Below, piece by piece: positions 34,473 through 42,130 of a stretch of DNA of 64,000 nucleotides. The stretch's first letter is position 1. Each line of letters starts with the position of its first letter. The stretch spans positions 806,001 to 870,000 of the forward strand of contig NZ_JNNU01000002.1 in the NCBI RefSeq assembly GCF_000732195.1, written 5' to 3'. This stretch comes from Neorhizobium vignae (GTDB taxonomy: Bacteria > Pseudomonadota > Alphaproteobacteria > Rhizobiales > Rhizobiaceae). A program made the translations under genes and the position numbers. The notes under the pieces are model-generated. The model was not told where the DNA came from. It saw only the letters and a list, made by a program, of their open reading frames with translations, and did no database searches.

Positions 34473-35156
34473 TCAGTGGGACAGGGTCCGGCTGAGCCGC
34501 CGGGCCTCCTTCAGAAGACGCACCACGTCCTGGTCCGTCGTCTCCGTGAAGTCGCCGTAGTGCAGGCTGACCGCTTCCATGCGGTCCGGCGCAGACAGGC
34601 AGACGATATCATCCACCTCTTCCTGCAGCGCTTCCAGCAATCGGCGGGGCGCGACGGGCACGGCGATCCGGATCGATGCGACACCCATGTCCTTCAAGGC
34701 ATGAATGCCGGCGCGGATCGAGACGCCGTTGGCAATGCCGTCGTCGACGAGAATGATGTCGCGGCCCGTGTGGTCATGCTCGCTCGGCTCGTCCTCGCCG
34801 AAATACATCCGGTGGCGGCGCTCGATTTCGGCGAGCTGATGCTCGCGTTCCGCAGCAAGATAACCGGGCGGCACGTGGAAATGGCGCGCAGCCTCCTCGT
34901 TGACGACGATATGCGGCTCGCGGCCGTCGACGACAGCGCCGATGCCATATTCCGGATGACCGGGCGCGCCGATCTTGCGAACGATGAGGAGATCAAGCGG
35001 CAGCCCCAGACGTTGCGCCACCTCGAAGGCAACGGGAACCCCGCCGCGCGGCAAGGCGAGGATCACGGCATCAGGAAGCGGCGCCGCCTGCATGGCTTCC
35101 GCCAATTGCCTTCCGGCATCCTCGCGATCGATAAAGGTTGGGCTTTGACCGGACAT
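34473..35156 (-). CDS. Type I phosphoribosyltransferase-like protein
   Basis: I choose the start at 35156 (MSGQSPTFIDREDAG) because GGGAGGA lies close upstream. The 227-residue protein has the PRTase fold with ILALPRGGVPVAFEVA near the N-terminus and the PRPP-loop sequence DIILVDDGIANGVSIRAG (usually VDDGIATG). It belongs to the group often annotated as putative phosphoribosyltransferase and found beside stress genes in soil bacteria; the acceptor base is unknown. An EcfG-type promoter lies about 95 bp upstream. It is convergent with the EEP gene, leaving a three-base gap. Confidence 0.88.
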   Translation of the reverse strand: MSGQSPTFIDREDAGRQLAEAMQAAPLPDAVILALPRGGVPVAFEVAQRLGLPLDLLIVRKIGAPGHPEYGIGAVVDGREPHIVVNEEAARHFHVPPGYLAAEREHQLAEIERRHRMYFGEDEPSEHDHTGRDIILVDDGIANGVSIRAGIHALKDMGVASIRIAVPVAPRRLLEALQEEVDDIVCLSAPDRMEAVSLHYGDFTETTDQDVVRLLKEARRLSRTLSH

Positions 35157-35249
35157 ATCATCCTCCCGAGACGGTGCTACGGCATCTGCCGTTGCCCTTG
35201 GTTCGTTATGCCAGCCCCGAGCGATCATATCACCGCCGGGGCATCGGAC

Positions 35250-35274
35250 AACCTTGGGGCATGGTTTAGGTTCC
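35250..35274 (-). promoter_or_regulatory. EcfG-type promoter of the phosphoribosyltransferase gene
   Basis: On the minus strand GGAAC (35274-35270), 18 bases, then TT (35251-35250). The leader to the start at 35156 would be about 87 bases. Confidence 0.65.
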
Positions 35275-35324
35275 ACTCCGCGACCGGCTGTCCCGTTTTG
35301 AAACACGAGAATGAAAGCGAGAGG

Positions 35325-35349
35325 GGAACAAAACTCACGATCATGTGTT
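35325..35349 (+). promoter_or_regulatory. EcfG-type promoter with no protein gene: small RNA promoter
   Basis: GGAAC (35325-35329), 18 bases, then TT (35348-35349). Transcription would begin near 35357 and meet a strong terminator at 35412-35441, defining a short untranslated transcript. Confidence 0.65.
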
Positions 35350-35356
35350 CAAGACG

Positions 35357-35442
35357 GGTCGGGCGCATGACCTCCAAGCGACCGACAGCGTCATAAGTAC
35401 CCTCCCCAACTAGGCGCTTCCCTCACGGGAAGCGCCTTTTTA
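35357..35442 (+). ncRNA. Candidate general-stress small RNA, GsrN-like
   Basis: The predicted RNA is about 86 nt, from an EcfG-type promoter to a perfect rho-independent terminator. Its 5' hairpin has GTCGG / CCGAC (35358-35362 and 35382-35386) plus CGC / GCG (35364-35366 and 35378-35380) with a single mismatch between. The 11-base loop contains ACCTCC, complementary to Shine-Dalgarno sequences. The linker to the terminator contains CCCTCCCC (35400-35407), a second anti-Shine-Dalgarno stretch. Caulobacter GsrN, a sigma-T-dependent small RNA with a C-rich 5' loop, has this general architecture. Homology is inferred, not shown. No protein gene on this strand lies between 34469 and 35583. Confidence 0.65.
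35412..35441 (+). terminator. Strong rho-independent terminator of the small RNA
   Basis: An 11-bp perfect stem (AGGCGCTTCCC / GGGAAGCGCCT) with a TCAC loop is followed by TTTTT on the plus strand only, so it terminates plus-strand transcription ahead of cydA. Confidence 0.9.
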
Positions 35443-35582
35443 CCATATGCGGCGGTTCAACGCAGGGCTGCGGCATTCGGGCACGCGGCGTTGGCGCATA
35501 TTGATCTCTTGACGACCTCCGCCGATTGTCATCCCATCAGCACGGACGGACTTTTGGCCGCCGCCAGAAAAGGGATAACGCC

Positions 35583-37001
35583 ATGTTCGAGGCCTTCGAC
35601 GCGACGCTGCTGGCGCGGATGCAATTCGCTTTCACGGTTTCCTTCCACATCATCTTTCCGGCTTTTTCGATCGGATTGGCCAGCTATCTCGCCGTGCTGG
35701 AAGGCTTGTGGCTGTGGAAAAAACAGGCTGTCTATCTGGAGCTTTTCGACTTCTGGAAGACGATTTTTGCGCTCGCCTTCGGCATGGGCGTGGTCTCCGG
35801 CATCGTCATGTCCTACCAGTTCGGCACGAACTGGAGCGTGTTCTCCGACAAGGTCGGCCCGATCATCGGCCCGCTGATGGGTTACGAAGTGCTGTCGGCC
35901 TTCTTTCTGGAGGCCGGGTTCCTCGGCATCATGCTGTTCGGCCGCAACCGCGTCGGCCCCGGCCTGCATTTCTTCGCGACGCTGATGGTCGCGGTCGGCA
36001 CGCTGATTTCGGCGACATGGATATTGTCCGCCAACTCCTGGATGCAGACGCCGCAGGGTTTTGCGATGAACGACAAGGGGCAGTTCATCCCCGCCGACTG
36101 GTGGGCCGTCATCTTCAACCCGTCCTTCCCCTATCGCCTCGTCCACATGGTGCTCGCTGCCTACCTGACGACCGCTCTGGTCGTCGGCGCCGTGGGCGGG
36201 CTTCATCTTCTGCGCCGCACCGCCCCCTTGCGGGCTGGCACGATGTTCTCGATGGCGATGTGGATGCTGACACTGGTTGCGCCGATCCAGATCTTCGCCG
36301 GCGACCAGCACGGCCTCAACACGCTGGAATACCAGCCGGTCAAGGTCATGGCGATGGAAGGCCATTACCAGAGCCACCCGGACGGCGCGCCATTGATCCT
36401 CTTCGGCCTGCCGAACCAGGCCGAGCAACGGATCGACTACGCGATCGAAATCCCCAAGCTTTCGAGCCTCATCCTCAAACACAGCCTGGATGCGCCGCTC
36501 AACGGTCTCGACACCGTGCCGCGCGAATTGCAGCCTCCGGTCCCGATCGTCTTTTGGTCCTTCCGCATCATGGTTGGCCTCGGCTTCGCCATGCTCGGCC
36601 TCGGCCTCTGGAGCCTGTACTGTCGGTGGAAGGGCCGCCTCTACACTTCCGAATGGCTGCACCGGGCCGCGATGGTCATGGGGCCAGCCGGTTTCGTCGC
36701 CGTGCTCGCCGGCTGGGTCACCACCGAGGTCGGCCGCCAGCCCTACACGGTCTACGGCCACCTGCTGACCGCCGATTCCGTCTCGCCGATTGCAGCCGCC
36801 GCCGTCGGCTCTTCGCTGGTCGCCTTCATCATCGTCTATTTCCTCGTCTTCGGCGCCGGCACCTTCTACATCCTGCGGCTGATGTCCCGCCTGCCGCGCG
36901 ATCCGAGCGATGATCTCGACGGCGGCCCGATCCGCACTGCCGGCATCACGCCCGGCCCGCAAACCCCGGCACTTCAGGCAGGAGCCCGTCATGGTCATTG
37001 A
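35583..37001 (+). CDS. cydA: Cytochrome bd ubiquinol oxidase subunit I
   Basis: I set the start at 35583 (MFEAFDATLLARMQFAFTVSFHIIFP), with AGGGA upstream; His22 in this segment matches a haem ligand. The 472-residue protein shows YEVLSAFFLEAGFLGIMLFG with the conserved acidic residues, EGHYQSHPDGAPLILFG, and the short quinol loop GRQPYTVYGHLLTADSVSP characteristic of the short-Q-loop (CioA-like) group. It oxidises quinol and reduces oxygen at low oxygen or under respiratory inhibition. The stop lies inside the first codons of cydB. Confidence 0.95.
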   Translation: MFEAFDATLLARMQFAFTVSFHIIFPAFSIGLASYLAVLEGLWLWKKQAVYLELFDFWKTIFALAFGMGVVSGIVMSYQFGTNWSVFSDKVGPIIGPLMGYEVLSAFFLEAGFLGIMLFGRNRVGPGLHFFATLMVAVGTLISATWILSANSWMQTPQGFAMNDKGQFIPADWWAVIFNPSFPYRLVHMVLAAYLTTALVVGAVGGLHLLRRTAPLRAGTMFSMAMWMLTLVAPIQIFAGDQHGLNTLEYQPVKVMAMEGHYQSHPDGAPLILFGLPNQAEQRIDYAIEIPKLSSLILKHSLDAPLNGLDTVPRELQPPVPIVFWSFRIMVGLGFAMLGLGLWSLYCRWKGRLYTSEWLHRAAMVMGPAGFVAVLAGWVTTEVGRQPYTVYGHLLTADSVSPIAAAAVGSSLVAFIIVYFLVFGAGTFYILRLMSRLPRDPSDDLDGGPIRTAGITPGPQTPALQAGARHGH

Positions 37002-37995
37002 CCTTCCCTTCATCTGGGCGGCCATCATCGCCTTTGCGGTGCTCGCCTATGTCATCCTCGACGGCTTCGACCTCGGCGTCGGCATCCTCTTCCCGCTGTT
37101 TCCGGAAAAGCGCCATCGCGACGTGATGATGAACAGCGTCGCGCCGGTCTGGGACGGCAATGAGACCTGGCTCGTGCTCGGCGGCGGCGGTCTGATGGCG
37201 GTCTTTCCGCTCGCCTATGCGACGATCCTGCCGGCACTCTACGCACCTATCATCGCCATGCTGATCGGGCTGATCTTTCGCGGCGTTGCCTTCGAATACC
37301 GCTGGCGCACCGGCCGGGCGCAATATCTCTGGAACTGGGCCTTTTGCGGCGGTTCGGTCGTGGCGGCGCTCGCGCAGGGCATCGCGCTCGGCGCACTCGT
37401 ACAGGGCATTCCGGTCGAAAACCGCGCCTATGCCGGCGGCTGGTGGGACTGGCTGACCCCGTTCTCGGTCGCCACCGGCCTCGCCGTGGTGATCGGTTAC
37501 GCGCTGCTCGGCTCGACCTGGCTGGTGATGAAGACGATGGGCGACCTCCGCGACAAGGCCCGCAGCCTTTCCTATATCGCCGCCCTCGCGACGCTCGCCG
37601 CGATGGGTATATTCAGCCTCTGGACGCCGTTCCTCGAACCGCTCTATCTGCAGCGCTGGTTCTCCTGGCCGACCGCGACCTTCAGCGTCATCGTGCCCCT
37701 GCTGGTCCTCGGTTGTTTCTGGCTTCTGCTCACGGGCCTCAAGAACAACCGCGACAGCCGGCCGTTCCTTGCAGCCCTCGGGCTTTTCGTGCTCGGTTAC
37801 GCCGGCATCGGCATCAGCTTCTATCCCTATATCGTGCCCACATCCGTGACGATCTGGGACGCCGCGGCACCCGACGAAAGCCTGAGCTTCCTGCTGGTCG
37901 GCGCACTGATCCTGGTGCCTTTGATCCTTGCCTATACGAGCTATGCCTATTGGGTATTCCGCGGCAAGATCGATCCGCATGAGGGCTATCACTGA
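36991..37995 (+). CDS. cydB: Cytochrome bd ubiquinol oxidase subunit II
   Basis: The 334-residue protein starts with an ATG 11 bases inside the end of cydA (GGAG upstream). It has eight to nine membrane helices and the CydB features AYVILDGFDLGVGILFPLF and APVWDGNETWLVLGGGGLMAVFPLAYA, with GLIFRGVAFEYRWR. It pairs with CydA to form the oxidase. Its last base overlaps the start of a small third subunit gene. The cydCD assembly transporter genes are not next to it. Confidence 0.95.
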   Translation: MVIDLPFIWAAIIAFAVLAYVILDGFDLGVGILFPLFPEKRHRDVMMNSVAPVWDGNETWLVLGGGGLMAVFPLAYATILPALYAPIIAMLIGLIFRGVAFEYRWRTGRAQYLWNWAFCGGSVVAALAQGIALGALVQGIPVENRAYAGGWWDWLTPFSVATGLAVVIGYALLGSTWLVMKTMGDLRDKARSLSYIAALATLAAMGIFSLWTPFLEPLYLQRWFSWPTATFSVIVPLLVLGCFWLLLTGLKNNRDSRPFLAALGLFVLGYAGIGISFYPYIVPTSVTIWDAAAPDESLSFLLVGALILVPLILAYTSYAYWVFRGKIDPHEGYH

Positions 37996-38108
37996 TGGCC
38001 GGCGGCGAAACCTTCAGGCGGCTCGCCTGGTTCGTCGGTCTCTGGGTGGCCGGCGTCGCCGCGGTCGGCAGCGTGGGCATGATCATCAAATTCTGGCTCG
38101 GCGCCTAA
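37995..38108 (+). CDS. DUF2474/CydX-like small subunit of cytochrome bd (37 aa)
   Basis: The gene begins within the cydB stop (TGATG) and encodes MAGGETFRRLAWFVGLWVAG followed by a continuing helix and KFWLGA. A single membrane helix after an Arg-Arg pair and a short tail is the pattern of the DUF2474/CydX/YbgT-type peptides that stabilise the haems in cytochrome bd. Its stop interlocks with the stop of the opposing XRE gene. Small size means it is easily missed by annotation. Confidence 0.8.
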   Translation: MAGGETFRRLAWFVGLWVAGVAAVGSVGMIIKFWLGA

Positions 38109-38668
38109 CGCCGCGTCAGCGCCACCACGTAACGCGTCGGTTCCTTGCCCGGATTGAAGAAGACGCAATCGGCTGGCGGGCCGAGCAGAAGGCAATCGCC
38201 TTCGGAGAGGTGATGCATCACCGCCCCTTCCTGGAAATCGAGCCGGCCGGACAGGACCCAGATCTGCTGGTGCTGGAAGGCGAAGGCCGAAGCCGGATAG
38301 GGCACCCGAACGCCAGGAGGTAGCGACACGTCCAGAAGCTCCAGCATGGAATTCGGCGGAGAGACGGCGCGGCGGATATAACCGGTTTCCGGATCGGTCC
38401 AGACCGGCTGTTCCGCCTGCAGGGCGACACGCTCCTGCGCCCGCTCGGCGAGCGCCAGCAGAACCGAAAGCGGCAGGCCGAAGGCGCCCGAAAGCCGGCC
38501 GAGCACGGTCGCCGTCGGGCTCGCCTCGCTGCGCTCGATCTTGCTGATCATCGCCTTGGATACGCCCGAGCGCTCCGCAAGCTCGGCGAGCGACCAGCCC
38601 CGCGCCTCCCGCTCGATCTTCAGCCGGATGGCGATCGCCTGGACCGGGTCATTGTCCGTCTGCTGCAA
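38105..38668 (-). CDS. XRE-cupin transcriptional regulator
   Basis: The 187-residue protein has an XRE helix-turn-helix (IAIRLKIEREARGWSLAELAERSGVSKAMISKIERSEASPTATVLGRLSGAF, about residues 10-60) and a C-terminal cupin sensor domain (VPYPASAFAFQHQQIWVLSGRLDF). This architecture commonly controls catabolism of amines, amino acids or related compounds. It is divergent from the FMN monooxygenase gene and probably binds the palindrome at 38690-38705. Confidence 0.9.
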   Translation of the reverse strand: MQQTDNDPVQAIAIRLKIEREARGWSLAELAERSGVSKAMISKIERSEASPTATVLGRLSGAFGLPLSVLLALAERAQERVALQAEQPVWTDPETGYIRRAVSPPNSMLELLDVSLPPGVRVPYPASAFAFQHQQIWVLSGRLDFQEGAVMHHLSEGDCLLLGPPADCVFFNPGKEPTRYVVALTRR

Positions 38669-38689
38669 GCGGCTTGCCTTTCAATGATC

Positions 38690-38725
38690 GTCTTCTATAG
38701 TAGACAGATAGATCCTATAAGAGAC
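38690..38725. promoter_or_regulatory. Operator region of the XRE-cupin regulator
   Basis: GTCTTCTATAGTAGAC (38690-38705) is a 16-bp palindrome with mismatches at only one symmetric pair. A second, weaker copy (GATCCTATAAGAGAC, 38711-38725) is centred 20 bp away, about two helical turns. TTGCCT (38674-38679) and TATAGT (38696-38701) could form a promoter that bound regulator would block. Confidence 0.6.
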
Positions 38726-38762
38726 AACGCTCGTTCGCAACGAGGAATTCAGGGGAACGACG

Positions 38763-40124
38763 GTGACGCGCGAAATCCGTTTCAACGCCTTCGACATGAA
38801 CTGCGTCGGCCATATCCAGCAGGGTCTTTGGGCGCATCCGCGCGACCAGTCGCACCGCTATGCGCAGCTCCGTTACTGGACGGACTATGCGAAGAGGCTG
38901 GAGGCCGGCCTGTTCGACGGCATATTCCTCGCTGACGTGCTCGGCGTCAACGACGTCTTCGGCGGCAGCAACGCGGCGGCCCTGAGGGGCGCGGTGCAGG
39001 TACCGGTCAACGATCCGCTGCTGCTGGTGCCAGCCATGGCCGCCGTCACCGAACACCTGTCTTTCGGCATCACAGCCAACCTCACCTATGAGCCGCCGTT
39101 CGTTTTCGCCCGCCGGATGTCCACCCTCGATCACCTGACGGGTGGCCGGATCGGCTGGAACATCGTCACGGGTTATCTCGACAGCGCGGCCAAGGCGATC
39201 GGGCTAGAGGGTGTCGCCGCCCATGACGACCGCTACGACCTCGCCGACGAATACATGGAGATCATGTACCGGCTCTGGGAAGGAAGCTGGGAGGACGACG
39301 CCGTGGTCTTCGACCGGGCGAACCACGTCTATGCCGAGCCGGCCAAGGTCCACAAGGTCCATCACCGCGGCAAGCAATACGGCATCGAGGCGATCCATCT
39401 CTGCGAACCCTCGCCGCAGCGCACCCCGGTCCTCTACCAGGCCGGTTCCTCGACCCGCGGCCGGCAGTTCGCCGCCACCCATGCCGAGTGCGTCTTCGTC
39501 AACGGCCAGAAGATCGAAGGCGTCAAGGGTATCGTCGACAACATCAGAGCCCGCGCGGTCGAATACGGCCGCAGCGCCGAGGACGTCAAAGTCTTCGTCG
39601 GTGCCACGATCGTCACCGCCCGCACCGAAAAGGAGGCCCGCGAAAAATTCGAGGATTATCGCGCCTATGCGAGCTCCGAAGGTGCTCTCGTACATGCGGC
39701 CGGCTCGCTCGGCATCGACTTTGCAAGATACGATCTCGACGAGCCGATCGAGACCGGCAAGAGCTCGGCGATCGTCTCGAACGTCGAGGCGATGACCCGC
39801 ACCGCCGGGCCGCAATGGACCAAGCGCAAGCTGCTCGAACAGATGGTGCTCGGCAGCCGCCAGGCGCCGATGATCGGCTCCGCCGAGCAGATCGCCGATA
39901 ACCTCGTCGCCTGGATGGATCAGGCCGGCGTCGACGGCTTCAACCTGTCGCGCACCGTTGTGCCGGAATGTTTTGACGATATCATCGAGCTGGTGATCCC
40001 GATCCTGCAGGAACGCGGCCTCTACAAGACCGGCTATCGCGAAGGCACCTTCCGTGAAAAACTGTTCGGAACGCAGCGCCTGCCGGACCGGCATATCGCC
40101 GCCACATATCGCAGCATGGGATAA
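38763..40124 (+). CDS. FMN-dependent monooxygenase, NtaA/SnaA/DszA family
   Basis: The 453-residue luciferase-like enzyme begins with GTG and shows the family pattern REIRFNAFDMNCVGHIQQGLW, YAQLRYWTDYAKRLEAGLFDGIFLADVLG, TYEPPFVFARRMSTLDHLTGGRIGWNIVTGYLDSAAKAIGL and LYQAGSSTRGRQFAATHAE. It uses reduced FMN to oxidise compounds such as nitrilotriacetate or organosulfur substrates; the actual substrate is unknown. A separate flavin reductase is usually required and none is seen nearby. The MFS gene follows after four bases. Confidence 0.9.
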   Translation: MTREIRFNAFDMNCVGHIQQGLWAHPRDQSHRYAQLRYWTDYAKRLEAGLFDGIFLADVLGVNDVFGGSNAAALRGAVQVPVNDPLLLVPAMAAVTEHLSFGITANLTYEPPFVFARRMSTLDHLTGGRIGWNIVTGYLDSAAKAIGLEGVAAHDDRYDLADEYMEIMYRLWEGSWEDDAVVFDRANHVYAEPAKVHKVHHRGKQYGIEAIHLCEPSPQRTPVLYQAGSSTRGRQFAATHAECVFVNGQKIEGVKGIVDNIRARAVEYGRSAEDVKVFVGATIVTARTEKEAREKFEDYRAYASSEGALVHAAGSLGIDFARYDLDEPIETGKSSAIVSNVEAMTRTAGPQWTKRKLLEQMVLGSRQAPMIGSAEQIADNLVAWMDQAGVDGFNLSRTVVPECFDDIIELVIPILQERGLYKTGYREGTFREKLFGTQRLPDRHIAATYRSMG

Positions 40125-40128
40125 ACTG

Positions 40129-41364
40129 ATGAGTGCCGCGACGACCCTGGAAACGCCGGCCGAAGGCCGCTGGTCGATGCTGGCTTTGCTGTGCCTTGCC
40201 GTCGTGCTTTCCTTCTCCTGCTGGTTTTCGGCAAATGCGATCGCGCCGGAGCTCAAGCGCGCCTGGCCACTGTCGGAAAGTGCGGCCGCCTGGCTGACCA
40301 ACGGCGTGCAGATCGGCTTCGTGATCGGCGCACTGACGGCAAGCCTGTTCAATCTGCCCGATCTCATCCGCATGAACCGGCTGATGGCGGCTTCCGCCCT
40401 GCTTGCCGCGCTCTCCAATGCCGCCTTGGCTCTGGAACCAGGCCCGGCCGGCGCCATCCTCTGCCGCATGGTTACAGGCTTCGCGCTGGCCGGCGTCTAT
40501 CCGCCGGCATTGAAACTCGTCTCCACCTGGTTCATCTCCGGACGTGGCTTGGCGCTGGCCGGCGTCATCGGCGCGATTACCGCCGGCTCGTCGCTGCCGC
40601 ACCTCTTCCGCGGCATGTCGTCGGCGGTCGACTGGCACAACGTCGTCCTCTTATCGAGCGGTGCGACGCTGGTCGGCGCCATCGTTCTCCTCGCCTTCAC
40701 CCGCGAAGGCCCATACCCGTTCGGCAAGGCTCTGTTCGATCCGCGCCAGATCGGGCGGGTGCTGAAGGACCGCAACCTGCTGCTCGTCAACGGCGGTTAT
40801 CTCGGCCACATGTGGGAACTTTATGCCATGTGGGCCTGGCTGCTCGCCTACCTGACCGCAGCACTCGACAAGGGCGGCACCGGCATCAGCAGCGAGGCCT
40901 CGCTGCTCACCTTCATCGCGGTCGCCTCGGGCGTGTTCGGTTGTTTCGCCGGCGGCGTGCTCTCGGATCGTTTCGGCCGCACCGCCACCACCGCCGGCAT
41001 GATGATCGTCTCCGGAACCTGCGCGCTGACCATCGGCTTCGTCTTCGACGGGCCCTTCTGGCTGCTGGCGCTGGTGGTGATCGTCTGGGGCATTTCGGTC
41101 ATCGGAGATTCCGCGCAATTCTCCGCCGCAGTCACCGAACTTGCCGACCGCAATTACATTGGCACGGCGTTGTCGCTGCAGATGGGCATGGGTTTTGCGC
41201 TCACCATTTTCATGATCTGGCTGATGCCGCATCTGGCCGCGCGGCTGGGCGGCTGGCGCTGGACGTTCGTGTTGCTGGCGGTGGGACCGATCTTCGGGGC
41301 CGCCTGCATGCTGATCCTGCGCGGCCGGCCGGAAGCCGTCCGGCTCGCCGGCGGTAGGCGCTGA
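40129..41364 (+). CDS. MFS transporter, cyanate/nitrate-type (CynX/NimT-like)
   Basis: The 411-residue carrier has 12 predicted helices, starting at MSAATTLETPAEGRW, four bases after the monooxygenase stop. The pattern SCWFSANAIAPELKRAWPLSESAAAWLTNGVQIGFVIGAL and RMVTGFALAGVYPPALKLVSTWFISGRGLALAGVIGAITAGSSLPHLFRG is typical of the CynX/NimT branch of the MFS. It probably imports the monooxygenase substrate or exports a product. Confidence 0.88.
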   Translation: MSAATTLETPAEGRWSMLALLCLAVVLSFSCWFSANAIAPELKRAWPLSESAAAWLTNGVQIGFVIGALTASLFNLPDLIRMNRLMAASALLAALSNAALALEPGPAGAILCRMVTGFALAGVYPPALKLVSTWFISGRGLALAGVIGAITAGSSLPHLFRGMSSAVDWHNVVLLSSGATLVGAIVLLAFTREGPYPFGKALFDPRQIGRVLKDRNLLLVNGGYLGHMWELYAMWAWLLAYLTAALDKGGTGISSEASLLTFIAVASGVFGCFAGGVLSDRFGRTATTAGMMIVSGTCALTIGFVFDGPFWLLALVVIVWGISVIGDSAQFSAAVTELADRNYIGTALSLQMGMGFALTIFMIWLMPHLAARLGGWRWTFVLLAVGPIFGAACMLILRGRPEAVRLAGGRR

Positions 41365-41392
41365 TCGGGCGACAAGGCGCGGTCGAAGGAAT

Positions 41393-41422
41393 TTGCTTGC
41401 GCGAATTATTCGAGCGTATAAT
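41393..41422 (+). promoter_or_regulatory. Sigma-70 promoter with overlapping palindromic operator
   Basis: TTGCTT (41393-41398), an 18-base spacer and a perfect TATAAT (41417-41422) form a promoter for the BetI-like gene. The palindrome ATTATTCGAGCGTATAAT (41405-41422) overlaps the -10 box, an arrangement expected for TetR-type autorepression. Confidence 0.6.
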
Positions 41423-41473
41423 AAGCCGTAACGCCGTGCGAGAACGGCATGCCCGTTCCTCAGGAGATGACCC

Positions 41474-42115
41474 GTGAACCGCCGCACCTACCACAGGGCA
41501 AGCGAGGCCGAGCGGCGCGAGGACCTGATTGCCGCGACGCTCGATTGCATCGCCGAATTCGGCATCCAGGGCGCGACGGTACGCCAGATCGCCATGCGCG
41601 CCGGCGTCACCGGCGGGTTGATCCGCCACTATTTCAGCAGCAAGGACCAGATGCTGCAGGCGGCCTACCGCAAGGTGATGGCCGGCATGACCGAAGCGGC
41701 GGTTGCTGCCGCGATCGAGGGCGAGACGGCCCGCTCGCGGCTGCGCCGCTTCATCGTCGCCAATGTGACGCCGCCGGTGACCGATCCGCGCACGCTGTCG
41801 CTCTGGGCCGCATTCATCAGCCATATCCAGATCGACCAGAGCTTCGCAGCCATCCACCGCGAAAACTATCTCTCTTTCCTTGAAGCTCTGGAGACGCTGC
41901 TGACCGCCTTCTTCGTCGAGGAGAAGCGGGCTCTGAGCCCTGCCCAATGCCGCACCTATGCGATCGGGGTCAACGCGCTCGTCGACGGCCTCTGGCTGGA
42001 GGGAACGCTGGCTGCCGACACCTTTGCGGAACACGAACTCGCAGAAAATGCCCTGATCTCCGTGGAAGCACTGCTGCGCCTGCAGCCCGGCGAGCTTTCG
42101 GCCGAACAACGATAA
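41474..42115 (+). CDS. TetR-family regulator, BetI-like
   Basis: The 213-residue protein starts with GTG (AGGAGATG upstream). Its N-terminal helix-turn-helix (GATVRQIAMRAGVTGGLIRHYFSSKDQML, about residues 35-63) matches the BetI branch of TetR, followed by an all-helical ligand domain. It probably represses its own promoter, whose -10 overlaps a palindrome, and possibly the aminotransferase gene 16 bp downstream. The inducer is unknown, and no choline oxidation genes are adjacent. Confidence 0.88.
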   Translation: MNRRTYHRASEAERREDLIAATLDCIAEFGIQGATVRQIAMRAGVTGGLIRHYFSSKDQMLQAAYRKVMAGMTEAAVAAAIEGETARSRLRRFIVANVTPPVTDPRTLSLWAAFISHIQIDQSFAAIHRENYLSFLEALETLLTAFFVEEKRALSPAQCRTYAIGVNALVDGLWLEGTLAADTFAEHELAENALISVEALLRLQPGELSAEQR

Positions 42116-42130
42116 GAAAAGGAACCACCG

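Noticed and set aside
35343-35396. 17-codon reading frame (MCSRRVGRMTSKRPTAS) before cydA
   Set aside because: Its ATG lies inside the predicted promoter spacer, upstream of the expected transcript start, and has no well-spaced ribosome binding site.
35505-35525. FNR/FixK box before cydA (TTGAT-CTCT-TGACG)
   Set aside because: Only the left half matches TTGAT-N4-ATCAA; the right half is wrong, so I do not claim anaerobic control.
38751-38777. GGAAC sequence just before the monooxygenase start
   Set aside because: No TT at 18-19 bases, and it would place the promoter inside the coding region.
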